Shown here one piece after another: positions 39,377-47,431 of a DNA stretch of 64,000 nt. The position numbers were made by a program, and so were the translations under genes. How positions within the stretch are numbered: the stretch's first letter is position 1; every line of letters starts with the position of its first letter. Under the pieces are notes generated by a model, which searched no databases, had not been told where the DNA came from, and worked only from the letters and a program-made list of their open reading frames with translations. The stretch lies in assembly GCA_014529385.2 (NCBI GenBank), contig CM043961.1, forward strand, positions 14,768,978 to 14,832,977. The letters run 5' to 3'. Source of the stretch: Adiantum capillus-veneris (lineage: Eukaryota; Streptophyta; Polypodiopsida; Polypodiales; Pteridaceae).

Positions 39377-40125
39377 TATGCCCTACACTAAGCTCGGTTA
39401 GCACTTTACGCTTCCTTGTGGTGCAATTTCTATCATAGGAAAGGCAGGGAAGGAGTGTGTGGAGATTTCTGTTTTTTGCGTTTTCTGCATTTGCTGTCAA
39501 GTTTCAATTTCTGCTATTGTCTGCGTTTTTTCAATTTCCGTAATTTCTGCATTTTCAAGTTCGGCGTTTTCAATTTCTGCATTTTCTGCGTTTTTTTCTG
39601 CAATTTCTGCAATTTCTGCATTTCTGCGTTTTTCAATTTTCTGCATATCTGCGTTTTCTGTATTTTTTTGCATATCTGCGTTTTCAATTTCTGTATTTTC
39701 TGTAGCCCAAGCCCAAGCCCAAGCCCAGGCCCAGGCCCAGGCCTCAGTCCTCAGTCTTATGATATATACTAGACTCACTCTTATATATATACCCTACTCC
39801 CTCAAGAGAGAATGAGAGCATGTGGGACAAGTCCTCCACTCTCCTCCTTTCTCTTCCCACTTGCACCCTTAGACTTTCGAGTTTGGGCTTAGTTCCCTAC
39901 TGGAAATTGACAGTTTTAGGGATTCCGAGGGCATAGAGTGACCAAACGGAGGGCTGTAAAGCACGGCACGACCCTCTGACCGATACGCTCGTTTCGAGCT
40001 ATCACACGGCCCATTCCACGACACGCTCTAAAAAATCTAGCAAAAAAACAAACAAAAAACACGCTAAAAACTAGTCACAAGGCCTCCTAGAGCAGCTTTT
40101 TGACACCTTAGGGTATCAAAAGCAC
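39377..40125 (+). other. Untranslated leader with low-complexity tracts
   Basis: About 750 bp lies between the primer site and the Gag start. Positions about 39470-39700 are a degenerate TTTCTGC(A/G)TTT / TTCAATTTC repeat, T-rich on this strand. Positions 39705-39743 are six GCCCA(A/G) hexamers. Short frames of 93-118 codons on both strands here come from this simple sequence (strings of Phe/Cys/Ile or Glu/Asn/Ala) and are not called. An A-rich stretch at about 40028-40072 precedes the Gag AUG. The leader may contain packaging signals, but none can be identified by eye. Confidence 0.8.
39705..39743 (+). repeat. GCCCAR hexamer minisatellite
   Basis: Three GCCCAA units are followed by three GCCCAG units and a trailing GCC. 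The array is perfect apart from the A/G step. Confidence 0.9.
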
Positions 40126-42027
40126 ATGCACTTACGCTCTGGGCGGGTGCTAGAACACGAGCATATTGAGGGTGCCTCTGTTCATACGGACACCCATTAC
40201 CCATCCACGATAAGCTCTAGACCCTCAGCGGGGACACAAGGTAGCACCACGCAAGACCCTAAAATAGCCGCTAGTGATTCCTCCTCCGACTCAGAAATCA
40301 TGGAAGCATACCCTACCCAAAACACTGAGAGAGAAGGCCATGCACCTCCCGAAGCTCCACAGCCTAGTACTAGTATGTTTAGCCGTTTCATGGAAACATT
40401 AGGTAGAGCTACTCGCTCGGAACCTGATGCAAATGAAGCACACGAAGGGGGTGGGGAAGTGGACTCTCCTTTCACATCGCACGTGGACCCCACACCCCCA
40501 AAGAGTGTCCATGTGGATATCCTGCCAACTTCTTACCAAGAAGGCCCTGTTGAGCTGCCTCCTTCAGAAGTTCCCTCTAGAGTACCGTTGGTGACAAGTA
40601 AAACCACGGGGAGCAACATTGCTTCTACCTCACAAGAAACCATTAACACGTCGACTCTAGAAGGATTGTTCATTAATGATCATTGGACATACGACCTCCA
40701 CACTGAGGTGTTGACGGATCTACACTCTGGCCACGCCTACCATGTAGGATGGATAGAGATTGTACAATCCACCTCTAGTGCCACGAGCATCGAAGATCAA
40801 CAGAAAATGATCTGTAATGTTATCCATGGCATTATTCAATTAGAAAGGCAAAACCGAGGGGTAAATATACTCTCAACTGGCCCCATGAGATTTCTGGATA
40901 CGAGCAAGGCTCAACAGCCTACTCTATCACAAATGGAGACTCCTCTAATGAGCCCCATGGACCCATCTTACGTCATTTCACCTGGGGTCTCTATGCAATC
41001 TGAGCCTCCGAGCGAAAACTTTAGCTTCCCTAACTTGGCTCAACCCTCTATTAAGGAAAACCCAGTGCTCACTCCAGGGATAAGCCTGACAGAGAATGTA
41101 CCGATGACATCTACGGTTAGCGCAGTGCCACTACCTAGTGTCGTAGTACCTAATATGGGGCCTCGACCATATGTGCCTCTAGCCCCTTATGCACACATGG
41201 CCCCCACACCTCCAATAGTACCACTTGCTTATGCTCCTCGAGTGCCGCTCCCTAGCTCTTATCCGAGTGGACCTATGCCCGGTTATGTTCCATATCCTGC
41301 ATCATCCACACATATGCCAAGACCGGTACCCGTTCCTCTCCCACATATGATTCCAAGAGTACCTCCACCGGCCCTACCTCCTCACATAGGTGACTTGGCA
41401 GCGTTTGCTCAAACCATAGGTCGATCTATCGCGGAAAATATGCGTCACGCATCTGATAGAGAGCCTAGAAGTAAGGCAGTACAAATTGCCAAACTCACGC
41501 AAAAATTCAATGGGGACGAAGATGCTAGAAAACACATTGAAGTGTTTGAACAAGTATGTGATTCCTTAGGGGAACGCAACGAACTACATAAGTGCAATGC
41601 CTTAAGCTTGACATTAAGTGGGAAGGCTGGAGATTGGTATAGGACTTTAAGGGTGGACGAGAAAACAATCTACCCTACCCTTCGAAGGTTGTTTCTAAAG
41701 GAGTACATACGAGAAGGTGTGCTTTGGGGTGTAGCATCTCAGCTACAGAAGGCCGAACGTAAGGAAGGAGAGTCAGTAAGGGACTTCATTAGTCGTCTAA
41801 AGCACTTAAACTCTCGTTGCCTTGTAAATGAGCGCTTCAACAATAACCAACTGCTTGATCGATTCATTCGAGGGTTGAGGAATGAAGGAATCTATAATGG
41901 ACTAGTGATTAGAGGTATCACAACCTGGGAAGATGTCACTGCCAATGCAATCCAACTAGAGGACAACTTGATGATAGCAGGCATGAGGGTGTTGCCAATG
42001 AGCCAAAGGTATTTGAGACATTCTTGA
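40126..42027 (+). CDS. gag: Gag polyprotein (capsid region) of the LTR retrotransposon
   Basis: This 633-codon frame opens with ATG (MHLRSGR) and should encode the particle-forming Gag. Residues about 450-612 look like the plant retrotransposon gag domain (Retrotrans_gag type), including KLTQKFNGDED, the LSGKAGDWYRTL segment and the VRDFISRLKHLNSRC stretch. Upstream, residues 1-330 are Ser/Thr/Pro-rich and unrecognised, and residues about 335-422 are strongly proline-rich. No zinc knuckle is present. The nucleocapsid-type knuckles normally at the Gag C-terminus lie instead in the next frame, which overlaps this one. The last dozen codons after LEDNLMIAGM look unlike a natural domain end, so the stop is probably the result of a frame change (programmed or mutational). 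The frame is otherwise free of stops. Acts in the cytoplasm in particle assembly, by family knowledge. Confidence 0.9.
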   Translation: MHLRSGRVLEHEHIEGASVHTDTHYPSTISSRPSAGTQGSTTQDPKIAASDSSSDSEIMEAYPTQNTEREGHAPPEAPQPSTSMFSRFMETLGRATRSEPDANEAHEGGGEVDSPFTSHVDPTPPKSVHVDILPTSYQEGPVELPPSEVPSRVPLVTSKTTGSNIASTSQETINTSTLEGLFINDHWTYDLHTEVLTDLHSGHAYHVGWIEIVQSTSSATSIEDQQKMICNVIHGIIQLERQNRGVNILSTGPMRFLDTSKAQQPTLSQMETPLMSPMDPSYVISPGVSMQSEPPSENFSFPNLAQPSIKENPVLTPGISLTENVPMTSTVSAVPLPSVVVPNMGPRPYVPLAPYAHMAPTPPIVPLAYAPRVPLPSSYPSGPMPGYVPYPASSTHMPRPVPVPLPHMIPRVPPPALPPHIGDLAAFAQTIGRSIAENMRHASDREPRSKAVQIAKLTQKFNGDEDARKHIEVFEQVCDSLGERNELHKCNALSLTLSGKAGDWYRTLRVDEKTIYPTLRRLFLKEYIREGVLWGVASQLQKAERKEGESVRDFISRLKHLNSRCLVNERFNNNQLLDRFIRGLRNEGIYNGLVIRGITTWEDVTANAIQLEDNLMIAGMRVLPMSQRYLRHS

Positions 42028-45000
42028 CAGACCTCACCAAGGCAATCCAAGAGTCTCTTAAGGATAATCGACCCCCTCAAAATAGTCACATGTATCCAAG
42101 AAGGGAGCAACAATGGTGTTCCATTTGCTTAGGTCCACATAGCACTAGTGAGTGCCCTACGTTTAGAGTAAAATTTAATGGAACTTGCAACGCATGTGGT
42201 AGGTATGGTCACCAAGCTAAGGATTGTTTAATGATCAAACGTATGATGGCAAATAGACCACCTGTAGCCTGGACGGATGCACCTCGAGCTCCTGTATTGA
42301 TGCCTACTCCACCTGTTGAGCAACTACCGCAACACATGGTCCCTAGATCTCAAAATGTTGTACAAGCTACACCGCTACCACCTCCTGTGCTAGGACCGCA
42401 GCCCCCGCATCCAAGAGTCGGCCCTATGAACCAAGTGGGTTGCGAGCCATCAAATGCTTATGCAGATGGCTGTGAGGAGGAAATAGACACTAGTATTGCC
42501 TACGGACTTGATACATTGGAAGAGTGTCCTATATACTACATGGAAGATTGTTGGGGACAAGTCAAGCCGGTTTATCAAGCTGCTGCTCTCGCATCCAGAG
42601 GTCAAAATATCAACACCCAGGCTAGGAGGCCACCTCTTCAATGCTACGAGTGTGGTGGACCACATCGAGTAGCGGAGTGCCCTATTAGGCTGCAAAAGAA
42701 TGCTGCACAGATGCAAATGAATCAAGGGGGCACGTCTGCAATGCCAATACTCACATGTAATTGTTGTGGCATAGATCACTTGATTGCCCAATGCCCCTAT
42801 AACCCAAATGCGCCTAAAATCACACCCCTAAATTTGGTCGAAATTGCTAGTGTGACATCGCCAATACCACCCGTTGCACCTGCTTATGCAATTACACGGT
42901 CCATTCTTCAAGGGCCAGGACATATCCTCGAAGAGAGAGATACCGCGTCAATTATCCAAGCAAAGAAAAAGAAGACACGAAGGAAGAAGTCGCAGAATAC
43001 GGAAAATTCAAAGCCAAGTTCCAAAACAAACATAGGAACAAGAGATGACCCCGTGTATATGAATGACCTCGAGGATGATTCAGATTCAGCCGAGACAATG
43101 GAGACTAGAACCAATACCACAAAGGGAAAGACCGACAAAGAAAACCGTAACATGGAACCAAATGAAAACCGAATAAGAGAAAATCATAAAGAGCCTCTGA
43201 AAACACCACAAGTGTTTCCAAATCCAATCCAAGACCCCCAAGATAAACCGCAGGGGCAAAAAGGGAAGAATCGTAAAAAGAAGATTGGGACGTACCCAAA
43301 CCCAGTAGACGAGATTAAGCAGGTGAAACATCTAAGAGGTTTAGTGGAGGAGACTCAAAGGAAACTAGAACCAGAACCCATGCAGGTCAAAATTCATGAC
43401 ACAGTGTCTCCCACGCAAGTTCATCCACCCCACATGAACCATAGACCGTTAGCCATATCTAGTATCATCCAAGAAGGGAGTGAGGACAGGACATCAGAAA
43501 GTGAGCATACACCCTTCTTGTTGGAAAGGATGTTTAACGAAGGAATACCTGATCCCATTGAGGAATATGAGATTCCATCCTCACCAGTTCCTAGTCAAGG
43601 ACCTACACCCTGCAAAACGCCAATGAATGTTGCCAAACTAGTGGACTTCATGTCTTCTGAGGTCCGAACCACGATCATAGCAAAGCTGTATGGAGATCCT
43701 GAGTTATTCCTTGCACTTCGAGCATTCCTTAACGGAGAGCTACGAACGGGATTACCGCAGTTTGTGCAACCAAATAGGCCTGACTCGATTATGATTGATG
43801 AGGAAAATCATGTGCAATCACTTGACTTAGATGGACACGAGTCTGTGATCGAGGTACCCATTAACGAATTAGGGCAGTATTTTGAAGGCGACGAGTCTAA
43901 TGCGACCCTACCCATCACTACCAAGGGATTAACTATAAAGGGAATTCTTGATGGTGGTGCGGGAGTTAGCATCGTTACAAAAGATTGTTGGGAATCCATG
44001 GGAAAACCCCGCCTCAGTGTTACTAACATTGTGGTAAAGATGGCAAATGGTACCATAGCCAAACCTATGGGGATGCTCAAGGATCTTAAGATCAAAGTTC
44101 TAGGATACAAGGTACGACATACGTTCATTGTAATGGATTTCTCTAAACACCTTATGTCATATGAAATGATTTTAGGACGACCATTCATGAGGGAAGCACA
44201 AATGGTTCACGATTGGTCTAAAAATCATGTCTATTTGCAATTCCAAGACTCTGTCCTTAGAGTGGATTTGGTGACTGGTAAGGTACACCCCTTAGGGAGT
44301 AAAACCATTATTGATCATCTCTCTGACACCACAGTTCACTCGGCCCCACTACAATATTGTTACACTTGTAAGAAGGATACAGACATTGGCCAAGATTCTC
44401 CTTATATGGATATCCTACCTGGGATGACTGAGTCGGACAATGTGGATTGGGTCCACCTAGCATCAACCATAGACACTTGGGGAAATAGGGGGACGACCTG
44501 GGTAACACCTGAGGGGGATGAAATGCCTATACCCTTAAATATGCTACAAGCAATGCATATCGCTTCCGACAAGACTCATCCTAATGTAACGAAGAAAACA
44601 TACAAGTGGGTCCCTAAAGCTTCTTTAGTGACCATAGCTAGTGCTAAAAAACAGAAGCCTTGTAAGAAACGTATCACTCGCTCCAAGAAATGTAAAGAAA
44701 CGTTGCGTTGGATTCCTAAACGACTATTGGAAGGCCAAGGATACTATGAAGGAAATGATCAAATCTGGGTGCCCAAACGTAAAGTGTTCTCTTACCTATC
44801 ACCTGACCCAAGTGAGCCCAATCCCGTAGTTCCAAAACGAATCAATGATCGTGGAAAGAAAAAAATCACAGAATGCTACACACCCGCTCCCGAGCTAGTT
44901 TGGGTACCAAAGAAAGAACGATTTGTTCCACCTAGCTCAGGAAGGGGGGAGTCCCATGAAGATTCTAGCTCCTCCTGTAATACATCCATAGAGGTAAAAG

Positions 45001-45206
45001 CTTCTACACAGCCTCCATCTATAGTAGTGGACCTCCATGAAGCTACAAAAGAATCCACACCTCCGAGTGTTCAAGAATCACCTAATGAACCACTTCAAGT
45101 TCGATCCTGGGAGAGTACCTTACCACCCTTGCAGCTTGACAAGGCACCTAGGATAATAGAAAACTACTGGAAAAAATCCTCACCTATTACCAACTGGAAC
45201 AATTGA
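42024..45206 (+). CDS. Nucleocapsid zinc-knuckle and retropepsin-like protease frame, no pol
   Basis: This 1060-codon frame is in the -1 register relative to Gag. It has no ATG at its 5' end: it is open from 41913, and its first ATG is codon 23, just before the first knuckle. Four CCHC boxes are visible: C32-C35-H39-C44, C55-C58-H63-C68, C207-C210-H214-C219 and C245-C248-H252-C257. Only the second has classic CX2CX4HX4C spacing; the others are CX2CX3HX4C. A basic cluster (KKKKTRRKK, 314-322) and a second near 413-422 follow. Residues about 630-745 resemble a retropepsin: ILDGGAGVSIV with D643-G-G in place of the usual D-T/S-G, and ILGRPF at 716. The C-terminal third has four W(V/I)PK motifs at residues 862, 896, 915 and 960. 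It ends without any RT, RNase H or integrase signature. Expression would need frameshifting or reinitiation. Protease activity is inferred, not shown. Confidence 0.85.
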   Translation: MTDLTKAIQESLKDNRPPQNSHMYPRREQQWCSICLGPHSTSECPTFRVKFNGTCNACGRYGHQAKDCLMIKRMMANRPPVAWTDAPRAPVLMPTPPVEQLPQHMVPRSQNVVQATPLPPPVLGPQPPHPRVGPMNQVGCEPSNAYADGCEEEIDTSIAYGLDTLEECPIYYMEDCWGQVKPVYQAAALASRGQNINTQARRPPLQCYECGGPHRVAECPIRLQKNAAQMQMNQGGTSAMPILTCNCCGIDHLIAQCPYNPNAPKITPLNLVEIASVTSPIPPVAPAYAITRSILQGPGHILEERDTASIIQAKKKKTRRKKSQNTENSKPSSKTNIGTRDDPVYMNDLEDDSDSAETMETRTNTTKGKTDKENRNMEPNENRIRENHKEPLKTPQVFPNPIQDPQDKPQGQKGKNRKKKIGTYPNPVDEIKQVKHLRGLVEETQRKLEPEPMQVKIHDTVSPTQVHPPHMNHRPLAISSIIQEGSEDRTSESEHTPFLLERMFNEGIPDPIEEYEIPSSPVPSQGPTPCKTPMNVAKLVDFMSSEVRTTIIAKLYGDPELFLALRAFLNGELRTGLPQFVQPNRPDSIMIDEENHVQSLDLDGHESVIEVPINELGQYFEGDESNATLPITTKGLTIKGILDGGAGVSIVTKDCWESMGKPRLSVTNIVVKMANGTIAKPMGMLKDLKIKVLGYKVRHTFIVMDFSKHLMSYEMILGRPFMREAQMVHDWSKNHVYLQFQDSVLRVDLVTGKVHPLGSKTIIDHLSDTTVHSAPLQYCYTCKKDTDIGQDSPYMDILPGMTESDNVDWVHLASTIDTWGNRGTTWVTPEGDEMPIPLNMLQAMHIASDKTHPNVTKKTYKWVPKASLVTIASAKKQKPCKKRITRSKKCKETLRWIPKRLLEGQGYYEGNDQIWVPKRKVFSYLSPDPSEPNPVVPKRINDRGKKKITECYTPAPELVWVPKKERFVPPSSGRGESHEDSSSSCNTSIEVKASTQPPSIVVDLHEATKESTPPSVQESPNEPLQVRSWESTLPPLQLDKAPRIIENYWKKSSPITNWNN
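44939..44951 (+). other. PPT-like 13-mer inside the second frame
   Basis: AGGAAGGGGGGAG here is identical to the 13-mer at 45251-45263 and nearly the same as the true polypurine tract at 46848-46860. It is coding (about residues 972-976), so it may be coincidental. Confidence 0.5.
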
Positions 45207-46847
45207 TTTCAAAGGGTGGCAAGCTCATTTCAAACGGTATGATCTACCCAAGGAAGGGGGGAGTGTTGCTGACAGTCCTCATTCATTTGTTTTCCTCTCA
45301 ACCTTTCTCCCTGACCTCTCAATCTCTGATCTTAGGGAATGTACATATAAAGCTTTATACTCACAAAAAAAAAAAAAAAAAAAGAGCAAGAGCAATTAGA
45401 AAACGAGTATGCACCTTAAAAGTCAAAACATTGACTCAGACCTACACATGTCACATTTGGTACAGTGAAATAGAAACCTATGCCATAAAATACCTTTGAT
45501 CCTCATCACTTGAGTGATGGAGGGTAGGTAAGATTATTACGATAGGAGTGTTTCTGTTTTAGAGTTGCGTGATTAGCGAAGTTCTCTTTTCCCACTGATG
45601 TTCCTCCTAGAGGTATTCCTTTTGTTTCCTAGTGTGTACAGGAGCGTGTTGCTATTGATAGGATTTGGACCTTCATGGAACCTTCAAATCAAGCGCGACC
45701 ATCAACACAAACAGGTGTTTCTTGTCCATTAGCATTGCCTTTATCTTTTTGCATCCATGATTGTCTGCTTTGATTGTGATTGGTAGCATAATATTCAGCG
45801 CATTGGCTTAGTATCAAACATTTAATTCAATGTAATGTTTTGTCATAATCACTTGTTTAGGTGTAAAAATCAAGCAGTCCGACTAAGCTAGTTTGACCAA
45901 GCTAGGTATTAGAAATCTTCTCTTAATACCATGGGGAATGCCTTCCTAATAAGCAATGGTTACTTAGGTTCTTAATCCGATTTAGGCAGCATTGTATGAA
46001 ATGTACTAGGGCTTTCTAGTGGGCTTAACCCTAGTGACCTTTAGCTTAAGTATTATAAAGGGAGTTTACTAATGTGATGAGCCTGGGGGATGTAACAGTG
46101 TTATATGACCTCCCAAAGTTACAAAATTAAAATGCTGAAAATGAACAAACAAAAAAAATCAAAGTGCCACAATGTAAAATTTTAAGCTGGAAGAGAAATC
46201 TCAGCTTGATTTGGTACTTCACTCACATGTATCGCCTATGGTACTAGAGCCCTAGAGGTTCCCAGTGTGGGCGCTTTTCCTTGAAAAGCAAAAAACCCAA
46301 GGCATACAAAATAAGCACACACATCATAATTGAATCAATGTGAAAAGACTTTGGGGGGTCAAAGAAAAAGTAATCAGACAGGCGATGATTTCATGAGAAA
46401 TTCCTTTTATGGTAGCTTAACTACAAACTCTTCTAGGTATAGCCTCTAGTCAGCCCTCGAACATGAATACTTGGCTCTCGCGATTAAACAACTTAATTGA
46501 CCATAGAAAATTAAGAAGCTTACCCATGGTATTAATACTTGATCTCTAGTGCTTTTCGACCGTCAAATTAGCGACCCCATACTTGTTTAATTTTCTACTT
46601 TTATATCTGTTTATGCATTTGATTACATTGCAATTTAATGTTCATTGCTACCAAATTGTTTGAAATTCTTTTACCAATCAATGTGTCTACCTAAAACTGC
46701 ATATGCTTTTTATGAGAATGCAATTACTGTGCCAATGTTGTTTGATTTTGCAGTGACTGAAGAAGGCTAAGGACATTCATCTCAAATGCTGTTCCACCTC
46801 GACGACCCAGCTTCAACTCAATAGCTTCCGAGGAAGGAATCTACATC
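45207..46847 (+). other. 3' non-coding region of the retrotransposon
   Basis: About 1.6 kb of mainly AT-rich sequence lies between the last reading frame and the polypurine tract. It holds no open frame with recognisable domains and no remnant of reverse transcriptase or integrase that I can see. Its first 180 bp contain a polypurine-like tract and a 19-base A run, listed separately. The rest looks like neutral spacer, as seen in plant elements whose pol has been replaced by non-coding DNA. Confidence 0.75.
45251..45383 (+). other. Internal PPT-like tract, TG start and A19 run (possible captured retroelement 3' end)
   Basis: AGGAAGGGGGGAG (45251-45263) is followed at once by TGTTGCTGACAGTCC, then about 100 bp with ACATATAAAGC, then a run of 19 A (45365-45383). 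The order PPT, TG..., poly(A) is what the 3' end of a retroelement transcript looks like. It could be a scar of template switching onto another element's polyadenylated RNA. It could equally be chance plus a slipped A run. Confidence 0.4.
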
Positions 46848-46860
46848 AGGAAGGGGGGCA
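46848..46860 (+). other. Polypurine tract
   Basis: AGGAAGGGGGGCA ends directly at the first base of the 3' LTR. This is the expected place and composition for the plus-strand primer of LTR retrotransposon reverse transcription. Confidence 0.9.
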
Positions 46861-47426
46861 TGTTAACCCTCACGGCACACGGACACCCTATGATCTATAA
46901 ACGTTGTATTATTTAGAGTCAGGTACCGGGCTTGTCGGTCCAATAGGGAAAGGTAGAGTGATCGTCGATGAGAGGCGCACTTTAACTTGGACATTCAAGG
47001 GATTAGTTGGTTAAGCATGGGCGCCCAAGTGTGAATGGGGTGAGCTCCTATAAAAGCCAACTAAACCTAATTTTTACTCATTCTCTCATTTGTGCAATTG
47101 AAGAGTGCTCTTGCTCCATCTCCATCTTCTTCTTCTTCACCTCCTTGTGTGTGTGTGTGTGAGAGAGAGAGAGAGGGAGAGTGTGTGTGCGATCGAGCAT
47201 TACGAAGGCACGACGGCGGCGAAGCGGTTGAGCGCGGCACGACTGCATCTTCTTCTTCATCGCGGCGAGGAATCCACCACGAAGGCGAGCGTAGAGCGGT
47301 GAGTGACACACCCTTTGTTTTCTTGAGCTTGCTAGTTTAGGCTTGTTGTGTGCTTGGAGTCGTTTGTGGCTCGCACACGGTGTATTGGCAAGTCCCTTGC
47401 TTCGACAGTGCGGCAAGGAGCGCACA
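46861..47426 (+). repeat. 3' LTR (566 bp)
   Basis: It has the same length as the 5' LTR and differs from it at six sites by eye (about 98.9% identical). It keeps CpG at three sites where the 5' copy has TpG. It ends GGAGCGCACA and is followed by the ATGTC target duplication. Confidence 0.97.
47049..47055 (+). promoter_or_regulatory. TATA box in 3' LTR
   Basis: TATAAAA is at the same offset as in the 5' LTR. If active, transcription would run out into the satellite from 47.1 kb onward. Confidence 0.6.
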
Positions 47427-47431
47427 ATGTC
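47427..47431 (+). other. Target-site duplication ATGTC, right
   Basis: ATGTC directly follows the 3' LTR and continues CAAGTATCCC, resuming the interrupted satellite unit in phase. Confidence 0.95.

Larger units (their letters stand above)
38789..47426 (+). mobile_element. Complete non-autonomous LTR retrotransposon encoding Gag and protease only
   Basis: This 8638-bp element is inserted in the satellite. In order it has a 566-bp LTR (TG...CA), a tRNA-Asp-like primer site, a long low-complexity leader, a 633-codon Gag frame, a 1060-codon frame with zinc knuckles and a retropepsin-like domain, 1.6 kb of non-coding DNA, a polypurine tract, a second 566-bp LTR, and 5-bp target duplications. No reverse transcriptase, RNase H or integrase motif is visible in any frame, so mobilisation would need enzymes from a partner element. 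Gag homology and a tRNA-Asp primer suggest Ty3/gypsy-type ancestry, but without pol the lineage cannot be fixed. The near-identical LTRs and intact structure imply a fairly young insertion. It resembles published plant Gag-only (TR-GAG-like) elements in concept. Whether it belongs to a named family needs a database search. Confidence 0.93.

Noticed and set aside
38995-39500. Frames on both strands of the 5' LTR (and matching ones in the 3' LTR at 47067-47473)
   Set aside because: They overlap in several registers across GA/GT-rich LTR sequence and run through the LTR end into the primer site or satellite. No protein resemblance.
39416-39815. Phe/Cys-rich and Ala/Glu-rich frames in the retrotransposon leader
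   Set aside because: Translations of a TTTCTGCRTTT simple repeat and GCCCAR hexamers; low complexity in every frame.
39812-39830. GAGAGCATGTGGGACAAGT in the leader, similar to the satellite words GAGAGCATA and GGACAAGT
   Set aside because: About 19 bases with gaps or mismatches and no flanking similarity; too short to claim the element captured satellite.
42450-44508. Minus-strand frames of 60-126 codons opposite the zinc-knuckle/protease frame
   Set aside because: Antisense shadows of a long domain-bearing plus-strand frame.
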